Origin: Cryomorphaceae bacterium
GTDB taxonomy: Bacteria; Bacteroidota; Bacteroidia; Flavobacteriales; BACL11
Length of the DNA stretch: 7,924 bases
Assembly (NCBI GenBank): GCA_949511925.1
Contig: CATEYX010000012.1
Location: forward strand, 1 to 7,924
Direction: 5' to 3'
A model generated the notes under the pieces. It was not told the DNA's origin. It saw nothing but the letters and a program-made list of their open reading frames with translations, and searched no databases. Positions within the stretch are counted from its first letter, which is position 1. The number at the start of each line of letters is the position of its first letter. A program made the translations under genes and the position numbers. Below, piece by piece: positions 1-7,102 of this stretch.

Positions 1-51
1 TATCTTAAATTTTAGGAAGTGCAAATATAGTAGAATTAATTAGTAAATCTC

Positions 52-59
52 TACTTTTG
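52..59 (+). promoter_or_regulatory. Candidate -7 promoter box for rlmD
   Basis: TACTTTTG matches the Bacteroidota -7 consensus TAnnTTTG at every fixed position and ends only four bases before the rlmD ATG. If transcription starts 5-8 bases after the box, as is usual, the mRNA would be leaderless or nearly so. I see no clear TTTG -33 element at the usual distance, so this rests on the -7 match and its position. Confidence 0.5.
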
Positions 60-63
60 CCGA

Positions 64-1476
64 ATGGGAAGACAAAATAGAAGAGAGCCTATTTTAATAG
101 AAAATATTGAAATAATTGATACTGCAAATAAAGGGAAATCGGTTGCGAAACATGAAGGGAGAGCCATTTTTGTACAAGGAGGTGTGCCAGGCGATATTTG
201 TGATATTACGGTTTTTAAAAGAAGAAAGAAATTTTGGGAAGCCCGAATTGAGAAAATACATACCTATTCTGACAGAAGAACAGAACCTAAATGCGAACAT
301 TTTGGTACCTGCGGTGGTTGCAAATGGCAAAATATGAAATACGAATCTCAGCTTGACTTTAAACAAAATGAGGTGCTCAACAACCTAAAAAGAATTGGAG
401 GAATAGAACTACCACCCCATTCAGAAATATTAGGAAGTGATGAGGAATATTTTTACAGAAATAAAATGGAGTTTACTTTTTCCAACAAAAGATGGTTAAC
501 TACAGAAGAAGTACAATCGGAAACAGAAATTGAAGATAAAGACGCTCTTGGATTTCATGTTCCCGGCATGTTTGATAAAGTAATTAACCTAAACAATTGC
601 CACTTACAAAAAGAACCTTCTAACGCTATTCGTTTATCAGTAAAGCAATTTGCTGATGAAAACAACCTAACCTATTTTGACATTAGAAATCAAGAAGGAT
701 TATTAAGAAATTTAATGGTTAGGACTTCCTCCACTAATGATTTGATGGTATTAGTTCAGTTTTATGAAAATGATAAAAAGAATATCAAACTGTTAATGGA
801 ACACATCAAAATCGCTTTTACTGAAATTACTTCATTGCTTTATATTGTAAACCAAAAAGCAAATAACACCATGTACGATCAAGATGTTGTTTGCTATAAT
901 GGAGAAGATTATATCATGGAGGAAATGGATGGATTACATTTTAAGATTGGAGCAAAATCCTTTTTCCAAACCAATAGCGAACAAGCGAAAATATTGTACC
1001 GAAAAACAAAAGAATTTGCCCAAATAACTGAAAATGATTTGGTGTACGACCTGTATACCGGCACAGGAACCATTGCTCAATATGTGGCTACTTCAGCCAA
1101 AAAAGTGGTAGGAATTGACTCTGTTGAAGAAGGAATAAAAGCAGCTTACGAAAATGCGGAACGCAATAACATTAAAAACTGCACCTTCTACACTGGGGAT
1201 ATGAAAGAAATTTTCACAGATGAGTTTATTTCAAAGAATGGAACTCCTGATGTGATAATTACTGACCCTCCAAGAGACGGGATGCACAAAAAGGTAGTGG
1301 AACAAATCCTAAAGATTGGTGCCAAAAGAATTGTCTATGTAAGTTGTAACTCAGCTACACAAGCGCGTGACTTAGCATTAATGGATGAAAAATATAAAGT
1401 AATCCATATTCAACCCGTTGATATGTTTCCCCAAACTCATCATGTTGAAAATATAGTAGTACTGGAATTGAAATAA
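64..1476 (+). CDS. rlmD: 23S rRNA (uracil-C5)-methyltransferase, RlmD type
   Basis: This 470-residue SAM-dependent enzyme of the RlmD/TrmA family is expected to methylate C5 of U1939 in 23S rRNA. Residues 1-65 look like a TRAM RNA-binding domain. Cys77, Cys83 and Cys86 (CEHFGTCGGC) plus Cys179 (NNCHL) fit the four ligands of the [4Fe-4S] cluster known in RlmD. The C-terminal Rossmann methyltransferase domain has FFQTN (300-304), the SAM loop DLYTGTGTI (329-337), TDPPRDGM (400-407), the catalytic nucleophile Cys428 in YVSCNS, and the likely general base Glu462 in the terminal HHVE. Length is normal for the family. The ATG at 64 is chosen because it follows a strong -7 box and the TRAM domain begins soon after it. 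The gene appears to be transcribed alone. The family is certain; the exact uridine (U1939 rather than U747, or tRNA U54) is inferred from the cluster-type architecture. Confidence 0.9.
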   Translation: MGRQNRREPILIENIEIIDTANKGKSVAKHEGRAIFVQGGVPGDICDITVFKRRKKFWEARIEKIHTYSDRRTEPKCEHFGTCGGCKWQNMKYESQLDFKQNEVLNNLKRIGGIELPPHSEILGSDEEYFYRNKMEFTFSNKRWLTTEEVQSETEIEDKDALGFHVPGMFDKVINLNNCHLQKEPSNAIRLSVKQFADENNLTYFDIRNQEGLLRNLMVRTSSTNDLMVLVQFYENDKKNIKLLMEHIKIAFTEITSLLYIVNQKANNTMYDQDVVCYNGEDYIMEEMDGLHFKIGAKSFFQTNSEQAKILYRKTKEFAQITENDLVYDLYTGTGTIAQYVATSAKKVVGIDSVEEGIKAAYENAERNNIKNCTFYTGDMKEIFTDEFISKNGTPDVIITDPPRDGMHKKVVEQILKIGAKRIVYVSCNSATQARDLALMDEKYKVIHIQPVDMFPQTHHVENIVVLELK

Positions 1477-1503
1477 ATGTTTATCTAAATTGCTAATTTT
1501 TTC

Positions 1504-1511
1504 TATTTTTA
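1504..1511 (+). promoter_or_regulatory. Candidate -7 promoter box for the repeat protein gene
   Basis: TATTTTTA differs from TAnnTTTG only at the last base and lies four bases before the ATG at 1516. A TTTA at 1480-1483, twenty bases upstream, could serve as the -33 element. The transcript would again have almost no leader. The sequence is AT-rich, so a chance match is possible. Confidence 0.4.
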
Positions 1512-1515
1512 CAAA

Positions 1516-1848
1516 ATGAGATTAATATTAAGCATAGCAACTATTTTTATTACAACTCATGTTTTGGCACAAAAGATATATTCAGTAGAATATGCTAGCC
1601 AAGCAGATGTCAAAGTATTTGTTGTAGAATATGAAAGCCAGACAGATTTAAGCGTATTTAAGATGGATTATTCCTCACAAGCAGGCAAGAATGATGGAAA
1701 GTGGTTTTTTGTAGAATACGCCTCTCAGGCTGATAAGAAAATATTTTTTACAGAATATGCTAGCCAAGCTGATGTCCTGATTTATTTTACGGAATATGCT
1801 AGCCAAGCTAAATGGAAAAAGAAAGAAAAAATGCATCTGTTTTATTAA
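1516..1848 (+). CDS. Secreted 'EYxSQxD' repeat protein, Septknot/DUF6150-like
   Basis: A 110-residue protein with a signal peptide (residues 1-18, likely cut after HVLA before QK) and a mature part made almost wholly of six short repeats. The repeat cores are VEYASQAD (24-31), VEYESQTD (37-44), MDYSSQAG (50-57), VEYASQAD (66-73), TEYASQAD (79-86) and TEYASQAK (92-99). The period is 13 residues, except for one 16-residue step caused by KNDGKWFF after the third repeat. Each unit alternates a hydrophobic strand-like segment with the SQ turn. The pattern matches, from memory, small bacterial proteins of DUF6150, which I associate with the Pfam 'Septknot' family predicted to form a deep 7(1) torus knot. 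That assignment is recall, not a search result. No catalytic residues are evident and no biochemical role can be assigned; an exported, compact, stable fold is the inference. The tail (KWKKKEKMHLFY) is basic. The next ORF starts on the base after the stop codon. Confidence 0.8.
   Translation: MRLILSIATIFITTHVLAQKIYSVEYASQADVKVFVVEYESQTDLSVFKMDYSSQAGKNDGKWFFVEYASQADKKIFFTEYASQADVLIYFTEYASQAKWKKKEKMHLFY
1588..1809 (+). repeat. Near-identical 17-base coding repeats
   Basis: GAATATGCTAGCCAAGC occurs at 1588-1604, 1753-1769 and 1792-1808, with related diverged units between, in step with the protein repeats. The last two copies are exactly 39 bases (13 codons) apart and identical for 18 bases, including the wobble positions. 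This suggests recent duplication or gene conversion, and such a tract could recombine or slip in units of 39 bases. Confidence 0.8.
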
Positions 1849-1938
1849 ATGAAAAAACTACTACTTATATTACTTTGCTTGCCTACGATTGGTTTTGGAC
1901 AGGATGATAAGATAATATTCATTAGTGGTGATATGTAA
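1849..1938 (+). pseudogene. Truncated secreted-protein ORF (signal peptide stump)
   Basis: An ATG directly after the preceding stop codon opens a 29-codon ORF: MKKLLLILLCLPTIGFGQ followed by DDKIIFISGDM and TAA. The first 18 residues are a textbook Bacteroidota signal peptide (KK, Leu-rich core, GFGQ cleavage region). The following KIIFISGD reads like the start of a mature domain that breaks off. The likeliest reading is the 5' remnant of a secreted-protein gene whose remainder was lost by deletion or nonsense mutation, once translated in tandem with the repeat protein. The frame beyond the stop (1939-1980) gives 13 more codons and another stop, with no recognisable continuation. A functional exported 11-residue peptide is possible but less likely. 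Confidence 0.55.
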
Positions 1939-1980
1939 TCCGCCACTTCTAATGCACAGTCTCCAGTAAGCATAGCCTAA

Positions 1981-2478
1981 CTATCTAATAAGCTGGATTT
2001 TTTGCCTGATAAGATCTTTAGTAAAAGTTAAGTTATAATCATTATCTTCAAATTCAATCAAGACTATATTTGATTGATTATGGGTTGTTTCAATAAAAAT
2101 TGTGTTTTCTAATATTAAAGATTTTAGTTTGTCGTTTTGATTGAAATTTGATATTTCAAAGTAAATATATATGTCATGGAGATTATCTGATATTTCTTTT
2201 CCAACCCATTCATAGTTAATAATTTTATTATCCCCATAAATGTTTAAATGATTTTTAAAATAATTTTTAATTATTTCTTCAGAAGATTTTTTCTCATTTA
2301 AAGTTCCAATTCTTAATTCAGTATTATCCAAAGATATTTCTAGGTCTTGAATTGCAAATTTAATAGTAATTTCCATATTATCTAAATCACTATTATAATG
2401 TAAAGTTGTATGAGTAACATGAAAATCATGATACGATAGTATTAGTGGTAATATTACATAAATTAAAGACTTAAACAT
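1981..2478 (-). CDS. DUF6702 family protein
   Basis: This 165-residue protein fits the DUF6702 family, by my recollection of its pattern. A short hydrophobic export segment (residues 3-15, IYVILPLILS) is followed by an FHVTHTTLHYN motif (19-29, usually 'H-x-S-x-T-E-I-x-Y-N'), MEITIKFAIQDLE (35-47, usually 'I-x-x-R-I-F-x-D-D-L-E'), a central KNYFKNHL helix (71-78), YEWVGKE (89-95) and a late SNIVLIE strand (136-142). The usual family length is about 160-170 residues, so the protein is complete. It is probably exported and beta-rich; its molecular role is unknown. It starts 8 bases after the stop of the M1 peptidase gene on the same strand, so the two are almost certainly co-transcribed and perhaps translationally coupled. 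The family is often seen beside such peptidases, which hints at an accessory or partner role; that is inference. Confidence 0.8.
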   Translation of the reverse strand: MFKSLIYVILPLILSYHDFHVTHTTLHYNSDLDNMEITIKFAIQDLEISLDNTELRIGTLNEKKSSEEIIKNYFKNHLNIYGDNKIINYEWVGKEISDNLHDIYIYFEISNFNQNDKLKSLILENTIFIETTHNQSNIVLIEFEDNDYNLTFTKDLIRQKIQLIR

Positions 2479-2486
2479 GATTTTAT

Positions 2487-4823
2487 TTATTCATTACTCA
2501 TTTCTTCTGCTCTAATAGCTCTTTGCATAGGATTCTCATTCTTTTCTTCATTCTCTTTGAAAATCTGAAATCTTGTTGGCTCATTTCTAGCTGGCCAAGA
2601 ATTATTATTCAAATCAACATCAGCTGTTTCTAAAAAAGGATCTAATCTAACATTAGAAACTTCTTTATCAAGAATAAATACCTTCTTAACTTCTTTAGAG
2701 TTTCTCTTCCAAATTTCTGCTGGAATTCTAATAACTTCTGTTGTTCTATCTACAAATGTAAACTCTAAAATAATTGGCATTACTAGTCCCCCTATATTTG
2801 AAAAATGAAGTTCATAATAATTTTTATCAGATTTTAATATTTCTTTTTCTTCAGCGTCAAGGTTTTTCATGTACTTACTGAAATCTTGAGTATCTAAGAT
2901 ATTTGTTTTAAAAGGATCATATGCTGTGTAAAAATCTACAGACTGATCATCATATTCAGAAACAGTTTTTTGAATTGAAGATTTATTTCTACTTATTCCA
3001 ATATATGTATTTTTATTTTCTTCTTGATTTTTAGAAATAGTATTTTCAATTTCAGGGTTTCCAGTATTTATTTTAAACCAATTTACTTTATCAAGAGAAA
3101 TATCGACATGATCATTAGTGTAGAACCATCCACGCCAAAACCAATCGAGATCAACTGCACTAGCATCTTCCATTGTTCTAAAGAAATCTGCAGGAGTAGG
3201 ATGTTTAAACGCCCATCTTTCGCTATATGTTTTAAAAGAATAATCAAACAACTCTCGACCCATAATAGTTTCACGTAAAATATTTAATGCTGTTGCTGGC
3301 TTACCATAAGCGTTATTTCCAAATTGTAATATTGACTCTGAATTTGTCATAATAGGAGATATACCACTTTTATCACCTTTCATATATTCAACAATATTAT
3401 TAGGAGGACCTCTTCTGGAAGGATAGTTTCTTTCAAACTCTTGTTCAGTAATGTATTGTAAGAAAGTATTTAACCCTTCATCCATCCAAGTCCATTGTCG
3501 TTCATCAGAGTTTATTATCATTGGGAAAAAATTATGACCAACTTCATGAATTATGACACCAATCATTCCATATTTTGTTCTTTTTGAGTAAGTCCCATCT
3601 GATTCTGGCCTTCCAAAATTAAAGCAAATCATTGGGTATTCCATTCCAATACTTTTAGCATGAACAGAAGTAGCTTGTGGATAAGTATAATCTATAGTGT
3701 ATTTAGAATAAACTTTAAGTGAATGCGCAACTACTCTTGTAGAATATTGCTCCCAAAGAGGATTTCCTTCTTTTGGATAGTAACTGTACGCCATAACCGT
3801 TTTTCCAGAAATATCTACAGCCATAGCATCCCAAATAAATTTTCTGGAGCTTGCCCATCCAAAATCTCTAACATTTTTAGCTTCAAAAGTCCATGTTTTT
3901 TTTGATTTACTTTTTTGTTTTTCATTCACCTTTGCTTCTTCTTCAGTAACAATAATTACTGGATCAATAAAGTTCTTTTTAGCTTTTTCCCAACGTTTAA
4001 TTTGGTTTTTACTTAATACAGATGTAGCATTTATTAACTCTCCTGTTGCAGCAACTATATGATCAGAAGGTACAGTTATACTTACTTTATAATCTCCAAA
4101 AGGTAGAGTAAACTCTCCTCTTCCAAGAAATTGTTTATTTTGCCAGCCTTCCACCTCATTGTATACTGCCATTCTAGGGAAAAATTGTGCAATGGTATAA
4201 ATTGAATTTCCTTCATCTTCAAAGTATTCATAACCACTTCTACCACCAATTTTCATTCTGTCATTTATATTATATGAGTATTTTATTTTAAATGAAAAAG
4301 ACTGACCTTGTCTTAATGGTTTAGGAAGGTCTATTCTCATCATTGTTTCATTAATGATGTAAGCTAATTGATTATTATACGGATCGCTAACTTCTTCTAG
4401 TTTAAAACCTCCATCAAAATTCATTCTATCATGCATTCTCTTTATGCCTCTGAAACTCATTTTATTATTCATACTATTTGTAGTTGTAAGCTGTCCATGA
4501 GAATTTTTGGCACGTACATTTTGATCCAATTGAACCCACAAATAGTTTAAAATATCAGGTGAATTATTAAAATAGGTGATTGTTTCATTTCCTTTTAATA
4601 TATTTTTTTCTTCATCTAATTCAACATTAATTTCATAATCTGCTTTTTGTTGATAATATTCATGTCCAGGTGCACCACTTGCAGTTCTATAAACATTCGG
4701 AGTTGGAAGCTCCTCATACAGTTGTTTAAATTTGCTGTTATTTAAATTATCCTGTGCACATATGTAGGGTGTTAGAAATAAGAACAGAATGAAAAGATTG
4801 ATTTTATTTTGTATTGATTGCAT
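2487..4823 (-). CDS. Exported M1 family zinc metallopeptidase
   Basis: A 778-residue gluzincin aminopeptidase-like protein. An N-terminal signal peptide (residues 1-23, hydrophobic FILFLFLTPYICA, then QD) sends it to the periplasm or beyond. The N-terminal beta domain of M1 enzymes spans about 55-330. The catalytic domain carries GMEYP (393-397, replacing the classical GAMEN exopeptidase motif), the zinc site HEVGH (426-430) and the third zinc ligand Glu449 in WMDEG, exactly 18 residues after the second His. Tyr506 in NAYGKPA is the likely transition-state tyrosine. Residues 590-778 form a C-terminal region without a motif I can name, and no obvious type IX secretion tail is seen. All catalytic residues are present, so it should be active, probably trimming peptides at the cell envelope; the substrate is unknown. 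It leads a two-gene unit with the DUF6702 gene. The ATG at 4823 is chosen because it directly precedes the signal peptide. Confidence 0.92.
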   Translation of the reverse strand: MQSIQNKINLFILFLFLTPYICAQDNLNNSKFKQLYEELPTPNVYRTASGAPGHEYYQQKADYEINVELDEEKNILKGNETITYFNNSPDILNYLWVQLDQNVRAKNSHGQLTTTNSMNNKMSFRGIKRMHDRMNFDGGFKLEEVSDPYNNQLAYIINETMMRIDLPKPLRQGQSFSFKIKYSYNINDRMKIGGRSGYEYFEDEGNSIYTIAQFFPRMAVYNEVEGWQNKQFLGRGEFTLPFGDYKVSITVPSDHIVAATGELINATSVLSKNQIKRWEKAKKNFIDPVIIVTEEEAKVNEKQKSKSKKTWTFEAKNVRDFGWASSRKFIWDAMAVDISGKTVMAYSYYPKEGNPLWEQYSTRVVAHSLKVYSKYTIDYTYPQATSVHAKSIGMEYPMICFNFGRPESDGTYSKRTKYGMIGVIIHEVGHNFFPMIINSDERQWTWMDEGLNTFLQYITEQEFERNYPSRRGPPNNIVEYMKGDKSGISPIMTNSESILQFGNNAYGKPATALNILRETIMGRELFDYSFKTYSERWAFKHPTPADFFRTMEDASAVDLDWFWRGWFYTNDHVDISLDKVNWFKINTGNPEIENTISKNQEENKNTYIGISRNKSSIQKTVSEYDDQSVDFYTAYDPFKTNILDTQDFSKYMKNLDAEEKEILKSDKNYYELHFSNIGGLVMPIILEFTFVDRTTEVIRIPAEIWKRNSKEVKKVFILDKEVSNVRLDPFLETADVDLNNNSWPARNEPTRFQIFKENEEKNENPMQRAIRAEEMSNE

Positions 4824-4835
4824 AAATAATTTTTT

Positions 4836-4844
4836 GTAAAAATA
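4836..4844 (-). promoter_or_regulatory. Candidate -7 box for the M1 peptidase operon
   Basis: On the minus strand TATTTTTAC lies 12 bases before the peptidase ATG. It is the same 9-mer found before the plus-strand gene at 1516. It matches TAnnTTTG except for the final G. No good TTTG stands at the usual upstream distance; the nearest TTTA is only 15 bases away. Confidence 0.3.
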
Positions 4845-4939
4845 TCGAAAAAAAAGTTCTAAACTGAAGTAAATTAACAGACTTCAAAAATGAGTTAAAT
4901 AAACTATCTTTTTAAAACTTAAAAAAAATCTAATACAAT

Positions 4940-4956
4940 ATGTAGCAGTACTACAT
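4940..4956. promoter_or_regulatory. Inverted repeat upstream of the M1 operon
   Basis: ATGTAG-CAGTA-CTACAT is a perfect 6-base inverted repeat with a 5-base spacer, about 117-133 bases upstream of the M1 peptidase start. The size and symmetry would suit a dimeric regulator, but I know no regulator that uses this sequence and there is only one copy. Confidence 0.25.
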
Positions 4957-4978
4957 TCTACTAGATATGAAAACTCGA

Positions 4979-5000
4979 AAGGCGACCGAATAGGTCCCTT
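4979..5000 (-). terminator. Hairpin, possible end of the umuDC transcript
   Basis: AAGG-(C)-GACC-GAATA-GGTCCCTT folds into an 8-base-pair stem with one bulged C and a 5-base loop. Read on the minus strand it is followed by TTTCGAGTTTTC, a broken U-rich run. It lies 42 bases beyond the end of the small ORF downstream of umuC, where the operon would be expected to end. The imperfect T-tract makes intrinsic termination plausible rather than clear. Confidence 0.4.
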
Positions 5001-5041
5001 GCTATTTTATACATCAGAACTACAAAGTAAATACAGAAAGA

Positions 5042-5269
5042 TTACTTACTTTTCAAAGTAGATATACTATAGCTAGGATTAGCTAAATACGCAATACTAT
5101 ATCTCTTACTAGCAGGAAAAACCTTTACTGTTTTTCTCCCACCTTTATTTGTAGTCATTGTAACATTACCTTGTCCTTTAGAGCCAGCTATAGCAATACT
5201 TTTACTATTATCATATCTATAACACCTATCTATATGAAGCTTTGCCCACCAATAATAAACCCACAGCAA
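5042..5269 (-). CDS. Doubtful small ORF downstream of umuC
   Basis: An open frame of about 75 codons starting 14 bases after the umuC stop. It has no ATG at its beginning: an in-frame TAA at 5273-5275 leaves only a TTG (5267-5269), and the first in-frame ATG comes about 38 codons in. The first 20 residues (WVYYWW, HIDRCYRYD) look unlike a normal N-terminus. The rest (SIAIAGSKGQGNVTMTTNKG, then KTVKVFPASKRYSIAYLANP) has a plausible beta-rich, basic composition. It could be the 3' remnant of a gene cut at the umuC junction, a small umuDC-linked gene, or a chance ORF. I recognise no family. The hairpin at 4979-5000 follows it, which mildly favours transcription with umuDC. Confidence 0.3.
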   Translation of the reverse strand: MLWVYYWWAKLHIDRCYRYDNSKSIAIAGSKGQGNVTMTTNKGGRKTVKVFPASKRYSIAYLANPSYSISTLKSK

Positions 5270-5283
5270 CTCTTATTTAATGG

Positions 5284-6534
5284 CTAAATCCTCACTTCAA
5301 GTATCTCAGCAAAACGAGTTGTATAGCAAGGAGATAGTTTTTCTTGCTTCAGCTTCCAATCTCTACCCTTACCTTGTACAGCAAGTTTCACTTTCTCTCT
5401 TCCCATTGTAGCATTAAGTTTATCAACTGCTTTATTAATTGATTTGCGTTTTTCCCTATCTAACTTATCAAATAGGCTTAGTTGAACCTGTTCTTCAGGT
5501 ATAATTTTACCAACTATAACACCAGCTTTCTTGTAAATACAATCATTCCTAAAAATACTTTCTAAACCTTCAATAGCAGCCTTAACTATTTCCATACTAT
5601 CGTTTGTGGGAACATCCAACTGAATTACTTTATAAGGATTATACTGTTTAGCTTGTGGTTTAAAAGGATTAGTATTTATAAATACCGAAATGGAAGTGCA
5701 ACAACTTTTTTCTTCTCTTAATTTTTTGGCACACGTATTGGCATATGAACTTATCGCCTCTTTAAGTTTTGATAGCTCTTTCACTTCCTTACCAAAGGAA
5801 CGAGACGTACAGATATTCTTTTTCCTATTTCTTTTTAATTCCAAAGGATAACACACTTCACCAAAAAGTTCTTTCTGTAATCTTACTCCATTCACTGACA
5901 TATTCCTTCTTATCCAACCACTATCACATTCCCTAAACTGTAAAGCCGTATGAATTCCTGCTTCTTTTAATCGTTTGGCATTTTTCCTACCAACACCCCA
6001 CAAATCCTCTACAGGAAACACATTCAAAGCTCTTCTAATCAAATCTTCATCATCAAACATAAAAACACCTGACTTAGTGTGTTTCTTGGCAATATGGTTC
6101 GCTACTTTCGACAGTACCTTTGTTGATGCAATTCCTACTGATACAGGGATACCTGTCCATTGCTTTACTTTCTCTCGCAATGCAACACCTCTTTCCTTAG
6201 TAGCATAATCAGTAAAATCCAAAAATGCTTCATCAACAGAATACACTTCCATCTGATTGACTTCACTCCTTAATACATTCATTACTCTTTTGGAAAAATC
6301 GCCATAGAGAGCAAAGTTGGTAGAAAAGACATTGATATTATATTTCTCAATTATGTTTTTGATTTTAAAAGCAGGTTCACCCATCTTTATCCCCAATGCT
6401 TTTGATTCATTACTCCTTGCAATTACACAGCCATCATTATTAGACAACACGATAACAGGTTTATTCGCTATCTTAGGATTGAACACTCTCTCACAAGAGG
6501 CATAAAAATTATTGCAATCTACTAAGGCAAACAT
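5284..6534 (-). CDS. umuC: DNA polymerase V catalytic subunit UmuC
   Basis: A 416-residue Y-family translesion DNA polymerase. The palm carries Asp6 in FALVDCNNFYASCE and the catalytic Asp101-Glu102 in YSVDEAFLDF. Residues 33-59 contain the UmuC-type NNDGCVIARSNE and GIKMGEPAF. A helix-hairpin-helix segment lies near 173-200 (PVEDLWGVGRKNAKRL). QLSLF (351-355) is a canonical sliding-clamp binding motif. The C-terminus (about 370-416, with SPCYTT) is the DUF4113-type extension typical of UmuC. With two UmuD' chains it forms Pol V, which copies past lesions at the cost of mutation. The start is one base after the umuD stop, so translation is probably coupled; there is no Shine-Dalgarno. All catalytic residues are intact and the length is typical. 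Confidence 0.97.
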   Translation of the reverse strand: MFALVDCNNFYASCERVFNPKIANKPVIVLSNNDGCVIARSNESKALGIKMGEPAFKIKNIIEKYNINVFSTNFALYGDFSKRVMNVLRSEVNQMEVYSVDEAFLDFTDYATKERGVALREKVKQWTGIPVSVGIASTKVLSKVANHIAKKHTKSGVFMFDDEDLIRRALNVFPVEDLWGVGRKNAKRLKEAGIHTALQFRECDSGWIRRNMSVNGVRLQKELFGEVCYPLELKRNRKKNICTSRSFGKEVKELSKLKEAISSYANTCAKKLREEKSCCTSISVFINTNPFKPQAKQYNPYKVIQLDVPTNDSMEIVKAAIEGLESIFRNDCIYKKAGVIVGKIIPEEQVQLSLFDKLDREKRKSINKAVDKLNATMGREKVKLAVQGKGRDWKLKQEKLSPCYTTRFAEILEVRI

Positions 6535-6535
6535 A

Positions 6536-6988
6536 CTAAAGGGCTTTATGGATGATATAGGTTACAACTCCCCAAACTTGGAAATCCATTTCCTGCGTTA
6601 TCTTTATTGGAGGGAAATTCTCATTCTCTGGCATTAAGTAAAGTTCCTTCTCACTTAAATTTACTCGCTTTATTGTAAACTCACCATCAATAACAGCCAG
6701 CACTATACTTCTGTTTTTTGGAGTAAGGGATCTGTCCACTAACATAATATCTCCACTTTGAATTCCTGCATCCTTCATACTTTCGCCAACTGCACGAACA
6801 CAAAAAGTAACAGAAGGGTTTTGAATCAAATGGTCTTGTAAGTTTAAATCCAAATCCATATAATCCTCAGCTGGAGAAGGGAAACCAGCCTGCACACTAT
6901 CAGTAAACATAGGAATATCAGTAAAAACGTTTTTTTCTATGGAAAAGATGTCTAATACATCAGTATGTTTAAGGTGTTTCAGCTTCAT
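6536..6988 (-). CDS. umuD: Pol V autoproteolytic subunit UmuD
   Basis: A 150-residue S24 (LexA/UmuD) peptidase. The self-cleavage bond is Ala34-Gly35 in VQAGFPSP, the nucleophile is Ser70 in VGESMKDAGI, and the general base is Lys107 in GEFTIKRV. These lie exactly ten residues after the E. coli counterparts (24/25, 60 and 97), matching a ten-residue longer N-terminal arm. RecA filaments should trigger cleavage to UmuD', which then joins UmuC. The N-terminus is too short for a LexA helix-turn-helix, so this is UmuD and not a repressor. The gene opens the umuDC operon. No known SOS operator is visible upstream, so its damage control cannot be read here. Confidence 0.95.
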   Translation of the reverse strand: MKLKHLKHTDVLDIFSIEKNVFTDIPMFTDSVQAGFPSPAEDYMDLDLNLQDHLIQNPSVTFCVRAVGESMKDAGIQSGDIMLVDRSLTPKNRSIVLAVIDGEFTIKRVNLSEKELYLMPENENFPPIKITQEMDFQVWGVVTYIIHKAL

Positions 6989-7011
6989 TAGTAAATGTTT
7001 TTTTGAAGTGA

Positions 7012-7019
7012 TAAAACTA
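7012..7019 (-). promoter_or_regulatory. Candidate -7 box for umuDC
   Basis: TAGTTTTA on the minus strand matches TAnnTTTG except for the last base and lies 23 bases before the umuD ATG. I see no convincing -33 TTTG; around the expected position the sequence reads TGTTTTC. A weak call in AT-rich DNA. Confidence 0.3.
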
Positions 7020-7102
7020 CTAAAAATGAAGCCTAAGAAAACAGGATGTTTAAAAGTTTAGTGCTTCTTAATATTTTTCTAAAAAAATACGAGCTGAGGA
7101 TT

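Noticed and set aside
94..366. Minus-strand open frame opposite rlmD, and other open frames opposite or inside the M1 and umuC genes (3024-3278, 3083-3274, 3723-3905, 5975-6208, 6317-6505)
   Set aside because: All lie within genes with clear catalytic motifs and have compositions expected of antisense or out-of-frame readings.
1588..1809. Regularly spaced repeats suggesting a CRISPR array
   Set aside because: The repeats are in frame, coding and 39-48 bases apart with related 'spacers'. They encode the protein repeat units and no cas gene is near.
1962..1997. Plus-strand terminator TCCAG...CTGGA followed by T6
   Set aside because: The stem is only five base pairs with a loop of about 26 bases and overlaps the end of the DUF6702 gene. 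Too weak to call.
6536..6988. LexA or phage repressor instead of UmuD
   Set aside because: Only about 34 residues precede the cleavage site, too few for a helix-turn-helix domain, and umuC follows directly.
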